In this document: positions 26,805 through 35,411 of the stretch, in pieces
How positions within the stretch are numbered: the stretch's first letter is position 1
Layout: each line of letters begins with the position of its first letter
Source of the DNA: an uncultured Phocaeicola sp.
Lineage (GTDB): Bacteria; Bacteroidota; Bacteroidia; Bacteroidales; Bacteroidaceae
Assembly: GCA_944320855.1 (NCBI GenBank)
Contig: CALUJF010000007.1
Span: 1-64,000 of the forward strand
Direction: 5' to 3'
Length of the DNA stretch: 64,000 bases
The notes under the pieces: model-generated
Seen by the model: only the letters and a program-made list of their open reading frames with translations
Told to the model about the DNA's origin: nothing
Databases searched by the model: none
Position numbers and translations under genes: made by a program

Positions 26805-27623
26805 ATGCCGGACAATTCTGTATTTCTGATAGATATAGACAAAATATTAAAGGAAAAAGCAGGCAAAAAGGCCAGCCGTATTCCCCGTTTCCTTGTTTCT
26901 TATCTGAAGCGTATAGTTCATCAGGATGAGATAAACAGTTTCTTATCCAGCGTATCTGATAAGACGGGAGTGGATTTCCTTGGTGCCTGTATGGAATATC
27001 TGGATATAAAACTGGAAGTTGAGGGTTTGGAAAATCTGCCTGAAACAGGCTTGTGCACTTTTGTTTCAAACCATCCTTTGGGAGGACAGGACGGGATAGC
27101 ATTGGGATATGTATTAGGCACCCACTACCACGGCCGAATCAAATATCTGGTGAACGATTTGCTTATGAACCTGCATGGTCTGGCCCCGCTGTGTATTCCC
27201 ATCAACAAGACGGGGTCGCAGTCGAGGGATTTTCCGCGTATGGTGGAGGCAGGTTTCCGCTCGGACGAACATATCATAATGTTTCCGGCAGGGCTGTGTT
27301 CCCGAAGGAATAAAGGGGTGATAAAGGACCTGGAATGGAAAAAGACTTTCATCACGAAAAGCATAGAGTCGCGGCGCGATGTGGTGCCGGTGCATTTTGA
27401 GGGAAGGAACTCGGATTTCTTTTATAACCTGGCCAATATCTGCAAGTCCGTGGGGATAAAGTTCAATATAGCAATGCTTTATCTGGCGGACGAGATGTAC
27501 AGGAACAGGCATAAGACTTTCAGAATTACCATAGGCAAGCCGATTCCATGGCAGACTTTCGACAGGACCCGTTCGCACGCGGAATGGGCAAATTATGTGC
27601 GTGAACTGGTCTATAAATTATAA
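26805..27623 (+). CDS. glsA: PlsC-type acyltransferase, likely glycine-lipid O-acyltransferase (GlsA-like)
   Basis: The 272-residue protein has the acyltransferase block NHPLGGQDG (residues 89-97), with His90 and Asp96 in an HX5D rather than the usual HX4D spacing, and FPAGLCSRRNKG as the phosphate/acceptor block. It overlaps nothing upstream and ends 31 bp before a GNAT-fold acyltransferase. This pair matches GlsA and GlsB of Bacteroides thetaiotaomicron (BT3458/BT3459), which make N-acyl then O-acylated glycine lipids, abundant membrane lipids of the phylum. In that scheme GlsA adds the second acyl chain. A general lysophospholipid acyltransferase is the alternative. Confidence 0.78.
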   Translation: MPDNSVFLIDIDKILKEKAGKKASRIPRFLVSYLKRIVHQDEINSFLSSVSDKTGVDFLGACMEYLDIKLEVEGLENLPETGLCTFVSNHPLGGQDGIALGYVLGTHYHGRIKYLVNDLLMNLHGLAPLCIPINKTGSQSRDFPRMVEAGFRSDEHIIMFPAGLCSRRNKGVIKDLEWKKTFITKSIESRRDVVPVHFEGRNSDFFYNLANICKSVGIKFNIAMLYLADEMYRNRHKTFRITIGKPIPWQTFDRTRSHAEWANYVRELVYKL

Positions 27624-27654
27624 GTACAGCAAAGAAAACAACAAGAGAAGATAT

Positions 27655-28632
27655 ATGGAAGATATTATTGCTCCGATTGACAAGGAGATTTTGAAATCGG
27701 AATTGACGGAAGAAAAGCGATTGAGATTTACTAACAAGAGTAACAACGAGATATATATCGTCACGTGGAAGGACTCGCCCAATGTGCTGAAGGAGATAGG
27801 ACGGCTGCGCGAGATTGCTTTCCGCGAGGCCGGGGGCGGAACAGGGAAATCGCTCGACCTGGATGAATACGACCTGATGGAGAACCCGTACAAGCAGCTG
27901 GTGGTATGGAACCCGGATGCGGAGGAGATTCTTGGGGGCTACCGCTATCTGTTTGGCGACGAGGTGGAGTTCGACGGGCACGGGAAGCCTGTGCTGGCTA
28001 CGGCCCATATGTTCGATTTCTCGGAGAAGTTCCTGAAGGAGTATCTTCCATATACGGTGGAACTGGGGCGTTCGTTCGTGACGCTCGAGTATCAGTCGAG
28101 CCGTGCGGGTTCGAAGGGGCTTTTCGCGCTGGACAATCTCTGGGACGGCCTGGGGGCTCTCACGGTTATCAATCCTAAGATGAAGTATTATTTCGGGAAG
28201 ATGACGATGTATCCAAGCTATAACCGTTACGGGCGCGACATGATTCTTTATTTCCTGAACAAGCATTTCAGCGACCCTGACTCGCTGATTACTCCGGTCC
28301 AGCCGCTTGAGATAGAGACTGATGCGGGGCAGCTCGAGAAGCTGTTCTGCTGTGATTCTTTTAAGGAAGACTACAGGATTCTGAATACGGAGGTGAGGAA
28401 ACTGGGATATAACATTCCTCCTCTGGTGAATGCGTATATGAGTCTTTCGCCTACTATGCGTATGTTCGGGACGGCGATTAATTACGGTTTCGGCGATGTG
28501 GAGGAGACGGGGATTCTTATTGCCGTGGACGAGATTCTGGAGGAGAAGCGTGTGAGGCATATAGAATCGTATATAAAGGAGCATCCGGAGGCGCTGAAGA
28601 TTACTTCGGGCGCAAATCCTGTGGTGGGCTGA
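27655..28632 (+). CDS. glsB: GNAT-fold N-acyltransferase, likely glycine-lipid synthase (GlsB-like)
   Basis: I use the ATG at 27655 (MEDIIAPIDKEILKSELTE), giving 325 residues; an open frame extends 60 bp upstream into the acyltransferase gene but adds no conserved residues. The protein belongs to the ornithine/glycine lipid N-acyltransferase family (OlsB-like, GNAT fold), with ELGRSFVTLEYQSSRAGSKG as the likely acyl donor site and NPKMKYYFGKMTMYPSYNR. It should attach a 3-hydroxy fatty acid to the amino group of glycine at the membrane. It is followed by dgt after only 3 bp, so lipid synthesis and dgt share a transcript. The gene is visibly richer in G+C than the dcw cluster. Confidence 0.78.
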   Translation: MEDIIAPIDKEILKSELTEEKRLRFTNKSNNEIYIVTWKDSPNVLKEIGRLREIAFREAGGGTGKSLDLDEYDLMENPYKQLVVWNPDAEEILGGYRYLFGDEVEFDGHGKPVLATAHMFDFSEKFLKEYLPYTVELGRSFVTLEYQSSRAGSKGLFALDNLWDGLGALTVINPKMKYYFGKMTMYPSYNRYGRDMILYFLNKHFSDPDSLITPVQPLEIETDAGQLEKLFCCDSFKEDYRILNTEVRKLGYNIPPLVNAYMSLSPTMRMFGTAINYGFGDVEETGILIAVDEILEEKRVRHIESYIKEHPEALKITSGANPVVG

Positions 28633-28635
28633 CGG

Positions 28636-29973
28636 ATGATGATGGACTGGGGACGACTGATATCGAACAAACGCCTCGGCCTGGAGCATCTGCATGAGGC
28701 GAGGAAGGACGACAGGACTGAGTTTCAGCGTGACTATGACCGGCTGATTTTCTCGGCTCCGTTCAGGAGGCTGCAGAACAAGACGCAGGTGTTTCCGCTG
28801 CCGGGAAGCGTGTTTGTGCATAACAGGCTTACGCACAGTCTGGAGGTGGCATGTGTGGGGCGCTCTCTGGGCAACGAGGTGTCGCGGATGCTGCTGGACA
28901 GGAGTCCGGCCCTGGCGGAAACGCATATAGGCGAGGCGGGGGCGATAGTGTCGGCGGCATGTCTGGCTCACGACCTGGGCAATCCGCCGTTCGGACACTC
29001 GGGCGAGAAGGCCATAGCGACGTATTTCACCGAGGGAAAGGGGATGGAGCTGCGCGAGAGGCTGACACACGGGCAGTGGAGCGACATAACGAACTTCGAG
29101 GGGAATGCGAATGCTTTCCGCCTGCTTACGCACCAGTTCAGGGGGCGGAGGCCGGGTGGGTTCGTGATGACGTATTCCACTCTGGCATCGATAGTGAAAT
29201 ATCCGTATGCGTCGGTACTGGCCGGGGGGAAGCAGAAGTTCGGCTTCTTCATGAGCGAGCAGAAGGAGTTCGAGAAGATAGCCGCCGAACTCGGAATGAA
29301 GAGGCTGAGCGCTGAGGGCGGGGCGGCACGCTATGCGAGGCATCCGCTGGTGTACCTTGTGGAGGCGGCGGACGATATCTGCTATCAGATGATGGACATA
29401 GAGGATGCGTACAGGCTGAAGATCCTGGACACGGAGCAGGCGAAGCGGCTCTACCGCGGATTCATGGACCCGGAGAGGGCGAGGCGCACGGAGGAGGTGT
29501 GCAGGATGGTGGCGGACGAGAACGAGCAGATAGCGTATCTCAGGAGTGTGGCTATCGGGGTGATGGTGAAGGAATGTACGCGGGTGTTTGTGGAGAACGA
29601 GGAGAGCATCCTGAAGGGCGAGTTCGCGGGAACGCTCGTGGGAAGAATGGACGAGAGGGCAAGACGGGCGTACGAGGAGTGTTCGGAGGTGGCATACAGG
29701 AGGATTTACCGCTCGAAGGAGGTGGTGGACGTGGAGTTGGCCGGATACAGGGTGATGTCTACTCTGACGGACCTGATGATAGAGGCGGTGATGAACCCGG
29801 AGAAGGCGTACTCCAGGCTGCTGATAAACAGGGTGTCTGCACAGTATGACGTGGCGTCACCGACACTGTACGGAAGGATTATGGCTGTGCTGGACTATAT
29901 ATCGGGAATGACGGATGTATATGCGCTGGACCTGTACAGGAAGATTAACGGGAACAGTCTGCCGGCGGTGTGA
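28636..29973 (+). CDS. dgt: Deoxyguanosinetriphosphate triphosphohydrolase (dGTPase)
   Basis: The 445-residue HD-domain enzyme hydrolyses dGTP to deoxyguanosine and triphosphate. Metal-binding residues are in HNRLTHSLEVA (His67) and CLAHDLGNPPFGHSGE (His112, Asp113, His121), and the later VEAADDICYQMMDIED supplies the fourth ligand. The start has three ATG codons in a row, the first at 28636. It lies 3 bp after glsB. The nearby dut gene also acts on deoxynucleotide pools. Codon use is strongly biased to G and C at third positions compared with the dcw genes. Confidence 0.93.
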   Translation: MMMDWGRLISNKRLGLEHLHEARKDDRTEFQRDYDRLIFSAPFRRLQNKTQVFPLPGSVFVHNRLTHSLEVACVGRSLGNEVSRMLLDRSPALAETHIGEAGAIVSAACLAHDLGNPPFGHSGEKAIATYFTEGKGMELRERLTHGQWSDITNFEGNANAFRLLTHQFRGRRPGGFVMTYSTLASIVKYPYASVLAGGKQKFGFFMSEQKEFEKIAAELGMKRLSAEGGAARYARHPLVYLVEAADDICYQMMDIEDAYRLKILDTEQAKRLYRGFMDPERARRTEEVCRMVADENEQIAYLRSVAIGVMVKECTRVFVENEESILKGEFAGTLVGRMDERARRAYEECSEVAYRRIYRSKEVVDVELAGYRVMSTLTDLMIEAVMNPEKAYSRLLINRVSAQYDVASPTLYGRIMAVLDYISGMTDVYALDLYRKINGNSLPAV

Positions 29974-30075
29974 GGGTAATTGATAATTAAAAATTAAAAA
30001 TTAATAATTAATAATGGGAAGCCGGTGGAGAGGGCTGAATGAAAATATGTTCTTCTGTCAAAAAAAAATAAATAT
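29974..30075. other. Short intergenic region between dgt and dut
   Basis: The 102 bp contain an AT-rich run of related pieces (TAATTGATAATTAAAAATTA and further AATTAATAATTAATAATG) similar to the repeat at 37847-37916. Nothing that looks like a terminator with a strong stem is visible. Confidence 0.45.
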
Positions 30076-30510
30076 ATGAAAATCAGAATAGTAAACAAGT
30101 CAAAACACGAGTTGCCGCAGTATGCGACTCCTCTTTCGGCAGGCCTTGACCTGCGTGCGAATATCGATGCTCCTATCATCCTCGGGCCGATGGAGCGCTG
30201 CCTGGTGCCAACGGGGCTTTTCATCGCTCTGCCGGCAGGATACGAAGCCCAGGTGCGCCCCCGTAGCGGACTGGCCCTGAAGAAGGGCATCACGGTACTG
30301 AACAGCCCGGGAACGATAGACGCGGACTACAGGGGCGAGGTGTGTATCATCCTTGTGAATCTCTCTACAGAACCTTTCACGATAGAGGATGGCGAACGTG
30401 TGGCCCAGATGGTGATAGCACGCCACGAACAGGCGGAATGGGAAGTGACGGACGCCCTGGACGAAACGGAACGCGGAGAAGGGGGATTCGGACATAGCGG
30501 GAGAAGATAA
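30076..30510 (+). CDS. dut: dUTP diphosphatase
   Basis: The 144-residue homotrimer-type dUTPase converts dUTP to dUMP, keeping uracil out of DNA and feeding thymidylate synthesis. The conserved motifs are in order: SAGLDLRAN (about 21-29), [11 protein letters not shown] (about 62-72), the uracil pocket [10 protein letters not shown] (about 78-88), and the C-terminal GGFGHSGRR with the P-loop-like tail that closes over the substrate. Length is typical. It is followed at once by a large octamer-repeat element that leads into the TPR lipoprotein gene. Confidence 0.96.
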   Translation: MKIRIVNKSKHELPQYATPLSAGLDLRANIDAPIILGPMERCLVPTGLFIALPAGYEAQVRPRSGLALKKGITVLNSPGTIDADYRGEVCIILVNLSTEPFTIEDGERVAQMVIARHEQAEWEVTDALDETERGEGGFGHSGRR

Positions 30511-30790
30511 TTAGTTGACAAGGCATCAGTTAGTTACAAGGCATCAGTTAGTTACAAGGCATCAGTTACAAGTTGACAAGGTTCTCCATCCGGATGGTAA
30601 CCTTGTCACCTCGTCACCTTGTCACCTCGTCACCTTGTCAACTCGTCACCTTGTCAACTTGTAACTAAAAAACTCAACATGAATAACCATAAACTCAACA
30701 TAGTAAAATCCACAAAATCATCCGGATGGCAACCTTGTCACCTCGTCAACTTGTCAACTTGTCAACTCGTCAACTTGTCAACTTGTCACC
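30511..30790 (+). repeat. Octamer repeat element before and within the TPR lipoprotein gene
   Basis: It opens with three tandem copies of an 18-bp unit containing AAGGCATCAGTTAGTTAC (about 30520-30570). Next comes an imperfect palindrome, with GACAAGGTT and AACCTTGTC arms (30575-30583 and 30599-30607) around CCATCCGGATGG (30586-30597). An array of 8-bp units of type TTGTCACC/TCGTCACC/TTGTCAAC follows. A second array (about 30733-30789) lies inside the downstream reading frame and encodes HLVNLSTCQLVNLSTCHL. Orientation is sense for the downstream gene. Confidence 0.8.
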
Positions 30791-32580
30791 TGAAAAGACT
30801 TCTCATCTTGTTGCCTGTAATCCTCCTCTTCCTCTCCTCGTGCGGAACCCTCCGGAACAGGGAGCGTGCGGCGGACAAGGCGGCGACGGAGCTTGAGGAC
30901 CCGCTGACGTACGGAGAACGCAGGAAGTTCGACTATTATTTCCACGAGGCGGTGCGCATGAAGCAGAAGGGCGAATATGATGCCGCCTTCGAGCTGTACG
31001 GACGCTGTCTGGAGATTTATCCCGGCTCGGCTGCCGTGATGTACGAGCTGTCGCAGTTCTATATGTTCCTAAGGCAGGAGCAGAAGGGCGAGGAAACTCT
31101 GAAGATGGCGGTGCGCACGGACGACGGCAATTTCTGGTATAAGCAGACGCTGGCATCGTATTATCAGCAGAAACAGGACTGGGTGAAGGCTATCTCCGTC
31201 TACGAGGACATGGCGCAGATTTTTCCGGCAAGGCTTGAACCGCTGCTCTCGCTGGCGGACCTGTACGGCAGGACGAAGAGTTATGACCGCCTGGTGGCTG
31301 TGCTGGACCGCATAGAGGAACTGGACGGGAAGTCGGAACAGATAAGCATGGAGAAGTTCAGGGCCTATCTGCAGATGGACAATATGGAGAAGGCGTTCGG
31401 CGAGATTCAGTCGCTCGTGGACGAATATCCGTACGACATGCGCTACAGGACGGTGATGGGCGATGTGTATCTCTCGACGGGGCGCAACGACGAGGCGCTG
31501 AAGGTGTACAGCAGTATTCTGAAGGAGGAACCGGACTATGCGCCGGCCATGATTTCGCTGGCCTCGTATTATCAGAAAACGGGGCAGGACAGCCTGTATG
31601 CGGTGCAGATAGATTCTATCCTGGTGAACGAGAATGTGGAGCCGGGGGTGAAGATGAACTTCATGAGGCAGATGATTCTGAAATCGGAACAGACGGACAG
31701 GGACAGCACGAAGATTATCGGCCTGTTCGAGAAGATGATGGGCAGGAAGCAGACTACGGCGGACGTGGCGATGCTCTATGCGCAGTATCTGATATCGAAG
31801 AAGATGGAGAAAGAATCGGTGCCAGTGCTCGACAGGGTACTGGGCATCGACCCGGAGAACAAGCCGGCGAGGCTGCAGCTGCTGAGTTATGCCATCAGCA
31901 GGAACGACGCGGACGAGGTGATTCGTGTGGCGGAACCTGCCTTAGTGTACAGCCCTGACGCGATGGAGTTCTATTATTATCTCGGGATGGCTCACTATCA
32001 GAAGGAGCAGACGGACAAGGCGCTGGAGGTGTTCCGCAAGGGAGTGCAGCAGATAAACGGGAAGAGCGACAAGGGGATAGCATCGGATTTCTATTCTATC
32101 CTTGGCGACCTGTATCATCAGCGCGGGATGAAGGCGGAGGCATATGCGGCATACGATTCGTCGCTGGTGTATAATCCGAAGAACATCAATACGCTGAACA
32201 ATTATGCGTATTATCTGTCGGTGGAACGCACTGACCTGGACCGGGCGGAGGAGATGAGCTTCATCACCGTGAAGGCGGAACCGGAGAACGCGACGTATCT
32301 GGACACGTATGCGTGGATTCTGTTCGAGAAGGGCAGGTACACGGAGGCGCGTATCTACATAGAGCAGGCCATGAGGAACGGCGGCGACAAGAGCCAGGTG
32401 ATAGTGGAACATTGCGGCGATATCTACTTCAAGCTCGGCGAGAAGGAGAAGGCCGTGGAGATGTGGAAAAAGGCCCTGACGATAGAGGAACCGACGGACG
32501 ATGGAGCCGTGCCACGACCCGAAAAGGAGATTAAGAGGCTGAAGAGGAAGGTGGCGCTGAAGAGATACGTCGAGAATTGA
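30679..32580 (+). CDS. TPR-repeat lipoprotein with repeat-encoded N-terminus
   Basis: From the ATG at 30679 the protein has 633 residues. It begins with about 38 residues encoded largely by the octamer element (HLVNLSTCQLVNLSTC), then a hydrophobic core LLILLPVILLFL and lipobox LSSC with Cys55, so it should be a lipoprotein. A succession of tetratricopeptide repeats fills the rest (for example EYDAAFELYGRCLEIYPGSA and TLNNYAYYLSVERTDLDRAE). TPR lipoproteins of this kind act as scaffolds in the envelope. No ATG lies near the hydrophobic core; codon CTG-AAA-AGA at the expected n-region suggests that an ancestral ATG was lost. A TTG codon at 30619 would also open the frame. It is followed by a DUF4292 gene and an EnvC-like gene, a syntenic group in Bacteroidales. 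Confidence 0.85.
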   Translation: MNNHKLNIVKSTKSSGWQPCHLVNLSTCQLVNLSTCHLKRLLILLPVILLFLSSCGTLRNRERAADKAATELEDPLTYGERRKFDYYFHEAVRMKQKGEYDAAFELYGRCLEIYPGSAAVMYELSQFYMFLRQEQKGEETLKMAVRTDDGNFWYKQTLASYYQQKQDWVKAISVYEDMAQIFPARLEPLLSLADLYGRTKSYDRLVAVLDRIEELDGKSEQISMEKFRAYLQMDNMEKAFGEIQSLVDEYPYDMRYRTVMGDVYLSTGRNDEALKVYSSILKEEPDYAPAMISLASYYQKTGQDSLYAVQIDSILVNENVEPGVKMNFMRQMILKSEQTDRDSTKIIGLFEKMMGRKQTTADVAMLYAQYLISKKMEKESVPVLDRVLGIDPENKPARLQLLSYAISRNDADEVIRVAEPALVYSPDAMEFYYYLGMAHYQKEQTDKALEVFRKGVQQINGKSDKGIASDFYSILGDLYHQRGMKAEAYAAYDSSLVYNPKNINTLNNYAYYLSVERTDLDRAEEMSFITVKAEPENATYLDTYAWILFEKGRYTEARIYIEQAMRNGGDKSQVIVEHCGDIYFKLGEKEKAVEMWKKALTIEEPTDDGAVPRPEKEIKRLKRKVALKRYVEN

Positions 32581-32912
32581 AAAGGCTTCTTTTCAGTTAC
32601 AAGGCTTCAGTTACAAGTTGACAAGGTTCTCCATCCGGACGAACCTCGTTACCTTGTCAACTCGTCAACTCGTAACTAAAAAAAACCTCGTCAACTTGTC
32701 AACTCGTCAACTCGTAACTAAAAAAACTAAAAACCAACATGCTAATGAACCTAAACCCCCATATCCTAAACATCATCCGCAAGGCAACCTTGTCAACTCG
32801 TCAACTCGTCAACTTGTCAACTAAAGACATCATCCGCAAGGCAACCTTGTCAACTCGTCAACTCGTCAACTTGTCAACTAAAAAGACTCGTCAACTCGTC
32901 AACTTGTCCCCT
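32581..32912 (+). repeat. Octamer repeat element before and within the DUF4292 lipoprotein gene
   Basis: The untranslated part (32581-32738) has CTTCTTTTCAGTTACAAGG and CTTCAGTTACAAGTTGACAA pieces, a decayed palindrome (GGTTCTCCATCCGGACGAACC region near 32622-32645) and two short octamer arrays each ending AACTCGTAACTAAAAAAA. The coding part (32739-32912) holds the module ATGCTAATGAACC and then two copies of a composite 57-bp unit, ATCATCCGCAAGGCAACC plus four 8-bp units, and a further short array. Confidence 0.82.
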
Positions 32913-33779
32913 ATAATTCTCCTCCTGCTTACAGGATGCTCCACCTCGAGGAATGCGCTCCGGAACACCGTGATAGGCGGTCTTTCGGGCACTGAATATA
33001 TGGAGAAAGTGATAGAGTGGACTCCGCAGAGAGAGAATCTGACGGCACGTACACGTGTGCAGCTGAATACGGGAAGCGAATCATCGTCCGTTTCGGTGAA
33101 TGCCAACATGCGCATCAGGCGCGGAGAACTCATACGCCTGAGCGTGGCACCCATATTGGGCATAGAAGTGGCGCGCATGGATATCACTCCCAAAGGCGTG
33201 TTGGTGATAGACAGGATGAACAAGCGGTATGTGGAGATTGGCTTTGCCGAAGTGGCCGATATGCTGAACGTGGAGGTGGACTTCAATGCGTTGCAGTCGC
33301 TGTTCCTCAACGAGATATTCCTGCCCGGCAGGGAGAGTCTGACGGTGGAGGATGCCGTTAAGTTCGACCTCAGCGAACAGGACGGAAGGGCGCATCTGCA
33401 AGTGAAGGATTCGCGTTCTCAGATGAAAGATTTGCATTCTCAGATGAAAGATTCCCACTCTCAGGCGAAAGCTGCAAGGCGCATGAACTACAGCTTCTTT
33501 ACCTCTGCCACGGACGGACGCCTGGAGGAAACAGTGATATCGCTGAAAGACCTGCCGTATGCCCTGCATTGCCGCTACACGGACTTCACGATGGTGGGCA
33601 GCGACGTGTTTCCGCAGTCGATAGAACTGACTCCGGAAGGAACACAAAAGAAATACTCGTTAGGACTGAAACTCTCCCGCATAGGAACGGACTCCGATTG
33701 GGATGCAAAATCGGAAGTGCCGGCCAAATACAGGAAAATGACGGTGCAGGAGGTGATGCAGTTGATAATCAAAAATTAG
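32739..33779 (+). CDS. DUF4292 lipoprotein with repeat-encoded leader
   Basis: The 346-residue protein carries a leader MLMNLNPHILNIIRKAT followed by LSTRQLVNLSTKDIIRKAT and further repeats, then the hydrophobic segment PIILLLLTGC with lipobox Cys67. The mature part (RGELIRLSVAPILGIEVARM, RMNKRYVEIGFAEVADML) resembles DUF4292, a LolA/LolB-like fold family of Bacteroidota of unknown role, usually found next to EnvC-like and TPR genes. It contains a short 7-residue tandem repeat (KDSRSQM, KDLHSQM, KDSHSQA; DNA 33406-33468). No ATG lies between the repeats and the hydrophobic core, so translation probably starts in the repeat element. It is followed after no gap by the next element and the EnvC-like gene. 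Confidence 0.82.
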   Translation: MLMNLNPHILNIIRKATLSTRQLVNLSTKDIIRKATLSTRQLVNLSTKKTRQLVNLSPIILLLLTGCSTSRNALRNTVIGGLSGTEYMEKVIEWTPQRENLTARTRVQLNTGSESSSVSVNANMRIRRGELIRLSVAPILGIEVARMDITPKGVLVIDRMNKRYVEIGFAEVADMLNVEVDFNALQSLFLNEIFLPGRESLTVEDAVKFDLSEQDGRAHLQVKDSRSQMKDLHSQMKDSHSQAKAARRMNYSFFTSATDGRLEETVISLKDLPYALHCRYTDFTMVGSDVFPQSIELTPEGTQKKYSLGLKLSRIGTDSDWDAKSEVPAKYRKMTVQEVMQLIIKN

Positions 33780-34115
33780 GTAACAAGGCTTCTTTTCAGT
33801 TACAAGGCTTCAGTTACAAGTTGACAAGGCTCTCCATCCGGACGAACCTCGTTACCTTGTCAACTTGTCAACTCGTAACTAAAGAAAACCTCGTCAACTT
33901 GTCAACTCGTCAACTCGTAACTAAAAAAAACCTCGTCAACTCGTCAACTAAAAAAAACTAAAAATCAACATGCTAATGAACCTAAAAACTCATATCCTAA
34001 ATATCATCCGCAAGGCAACCTCGTCAACTTGTCAACTCGTCAACTTGTCACCTAAAGACATCATCCGGACGGCAACCTCGTCAACTTGTCAACTCGTCAA
34101 CTTGTCACCTGTCAT
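33780..34115 (+). repeat. Octamer repeat element before and within the EnvC-like gene
   Basis: The order of parts is the same as at 32581: CTTCTTTTCAGTTACAAGG, a decayed palindrome (GGCTCTCCATCCGGACGAACC area near 33827-33848), octamer arrays ending AACTCGTAACTAAA, then ATGCTAATGAACC at 33970 and two composite units reading SSTCQLVNLSP. The near identity to the element 1.2 kb upstream over more than 150 bp argues for recent duplication or gene conversion. Confidence 0.82.
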
Positions 34116-35403
34116 CATCCTTCTCCTGCTCCCGTTGCAGTGGGCATACCCCCAGTCTACACCGAAAATCCGTCAGCTGGAGAAAGAGCGTAACGAACTC
34201 CACAAGAGGATAAACGAATCGGAGTCGCTCCTTCAGTCGGCCGGCAAGGACGTGAAAAGCCAGTTGGACAATTTGGCCCTCATCAGCGGACAGATAGAGG
34301 AGCGTCGCAAATATCTGACCGCCGTGCAGAGGGACGTGAACAGCATTCAGCAGGAGATAAACCGCCTGGAGAACGAGCTTAAGCAGCTCGGTGGGGAACT
34401 CAAGATGAAACAGGACAGATATGAGGAATCACTCAGGTATCTGCATCGCAACAGCTCGATACAGGAGAAACTGATGTTTGTCTTCTCGGCCGACAATCTG
34501 AGCCAGATGTACAGACGATTGCGCTACGTGCGCCAGTATGCCGAGTTTCAGCGCAGAAAGGGCGAGGAGATAAAGTCCAAACAGGAGGAGATAAAGGACA
34601 AGAAGAAGGTGACCGAGGAAACATATGCGGCCAAGGTGGAACTGCTCAGGCATCAGGAGCAGGAGAAGAAGAAACTCGAGGCACAGGAGGCGGAGAGAAA
34701 GGAACTCCTTGCATCGATGCAGAAGAAACAGATTCAGATTCGTGGGGAACTGGACAAACAGCGCAAGGCCGCAGACAGGCTGAACGCGGAGATTGACCGC
34801 CTGATAGCCATCGAAATAGAGGCGGCAAGGAAAAGGGCTGAGGAAGAACGCAGAAGGAAAGCCGAAGAGGAACGTCGCAGAAAAGCGCAGGAGAACAGCT
34901 CCAAGAAAGGACAGAAGGACAGCGAAAACGGGAAGAACAGTAAGGCGGAACCGATGGAGCGCTTCAATATGAATGAGGAGGACCGTAAACTGGCCGGCAC
35001 CTTCGAGAAGAACAAGGGCAGGCTGCCTGTGCCTGTCACCGGGCCGTACGTCGTGGTGGGACACTACGGGCAGTATCAGGTGGAGGGCCTCAGAAACGTG
35101 CGCCTCGACAACAAGGGTATCGACATAAAGGCGAAGGAAGGCGCCATGGCAAGGACAGTGTTCGACGGCGAAGTGACCGCCGTGTTCCAGTACAACGGTC
35201 TGGCCAACGTCCTTGTGCGCCACGGCAGCTATATCTCTGTGTATTGCAATCTGCAGTCGGTGATAGTGAAGCAGGGCAGTGTGCTCAAGGCCCGCGATGT
35301 CCTCGGACAGATTCATACGGATGCCGACGGCAATACGGTGCTGCACTTCCAGCTCAGAAAGGAAACCGTGAAGCTTAATCCGGAGCTTTGGATTGGCAGG
35401 TGA
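33970..35403 (+). CDS. envC: EnvC-like murein hydrolase activator (degenerate M23 domain) with repeat-encoded leader
   Basis: The 477-residue protein starts with leader MLMNLKTHILNIIRKATSST and two octamer-derived repeats, followed by a hydrophobic core PVIILLLLPLQWA and a signal peptidase I-like site (YPQS). A long coiled coil (about residues 70-330, with KRAEEERRRKAEEERRRKAQ) precedes a C-terminal LytM/M23 domain. In that domain the catalytic His ligands are partly missing: NKGIDIKA has Asn where a zinc His is expected, and the last motif is HFQLRKE rather than HxH. EnvC and NlpD act the same way, activating amidases instead of cutting peptidoglycan themselves. It converges with a histidine kinase gene with 8 bp between the stops. 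Confidence 0.86.
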   Translation: MLMNLKTHILNIIRKATSSTCQLVNLSPKDIIRTATSSTCQLVNLSPVIILLLLPLQWAYPQSTPKIRQLEKERNELHKRINESESLLQSAGKDVKSQLDNLALISGQIEERRKYLTAVQRDVNSIQQEINRLENELKQLGGELKMKQDRYEESLRYLHRNSSIQEKLMFVFSADNLSQMYRRLRYVRQYAEFQRRKGEEIKSKQEEIKDKKKVTEETYAAKVELLRHQEQEKKKLEAQEAERKELLASMQKKQIQIRGELDKQRKAADRLNAEIDRLIAIEIEAARKRAEEERRRKAEEERRRKAQENSSKKGQKDSENGKNSKAEPMERFNMNEEDRKLAGTFEKNKGRLPVPVTGPYVVVGHYGQYQVEGLRNVRLDNKGIDIKAKEGAMARTVFDGEVTAVFQYNGLANVLVRHGSYISVYCNLQSVIVKQGSVLKARDVLGQIHTDADGNTVLHFQLRKETVKLNPELWIGR

Positions 35404-35411
35404 GAAAAGGA

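Noticed and set aside
27526..29343. Open frame of 605 codons on the minus strand opposite the acyltransferase, glsB and dgt genes
   Set aside because: Its length results from the G+C-rich codons of the true genes; the product is rich in Arg, His and Pro with no recognisable motif and spans three gene boundaries.
32618..32824. Small frame of 68 codons within the repeat before the DUF4292 gene, and a similar one at 44400-44582
   Set aside because: These frames consist of the stop-free octamer array read in another phase; nothing suggests that they are translated.
30511..34115. Octamer arrays as a CRISPR array
   Set aside because: The units are 8 bp and contiguous, there are no unique spacers, and no cas genes are present.
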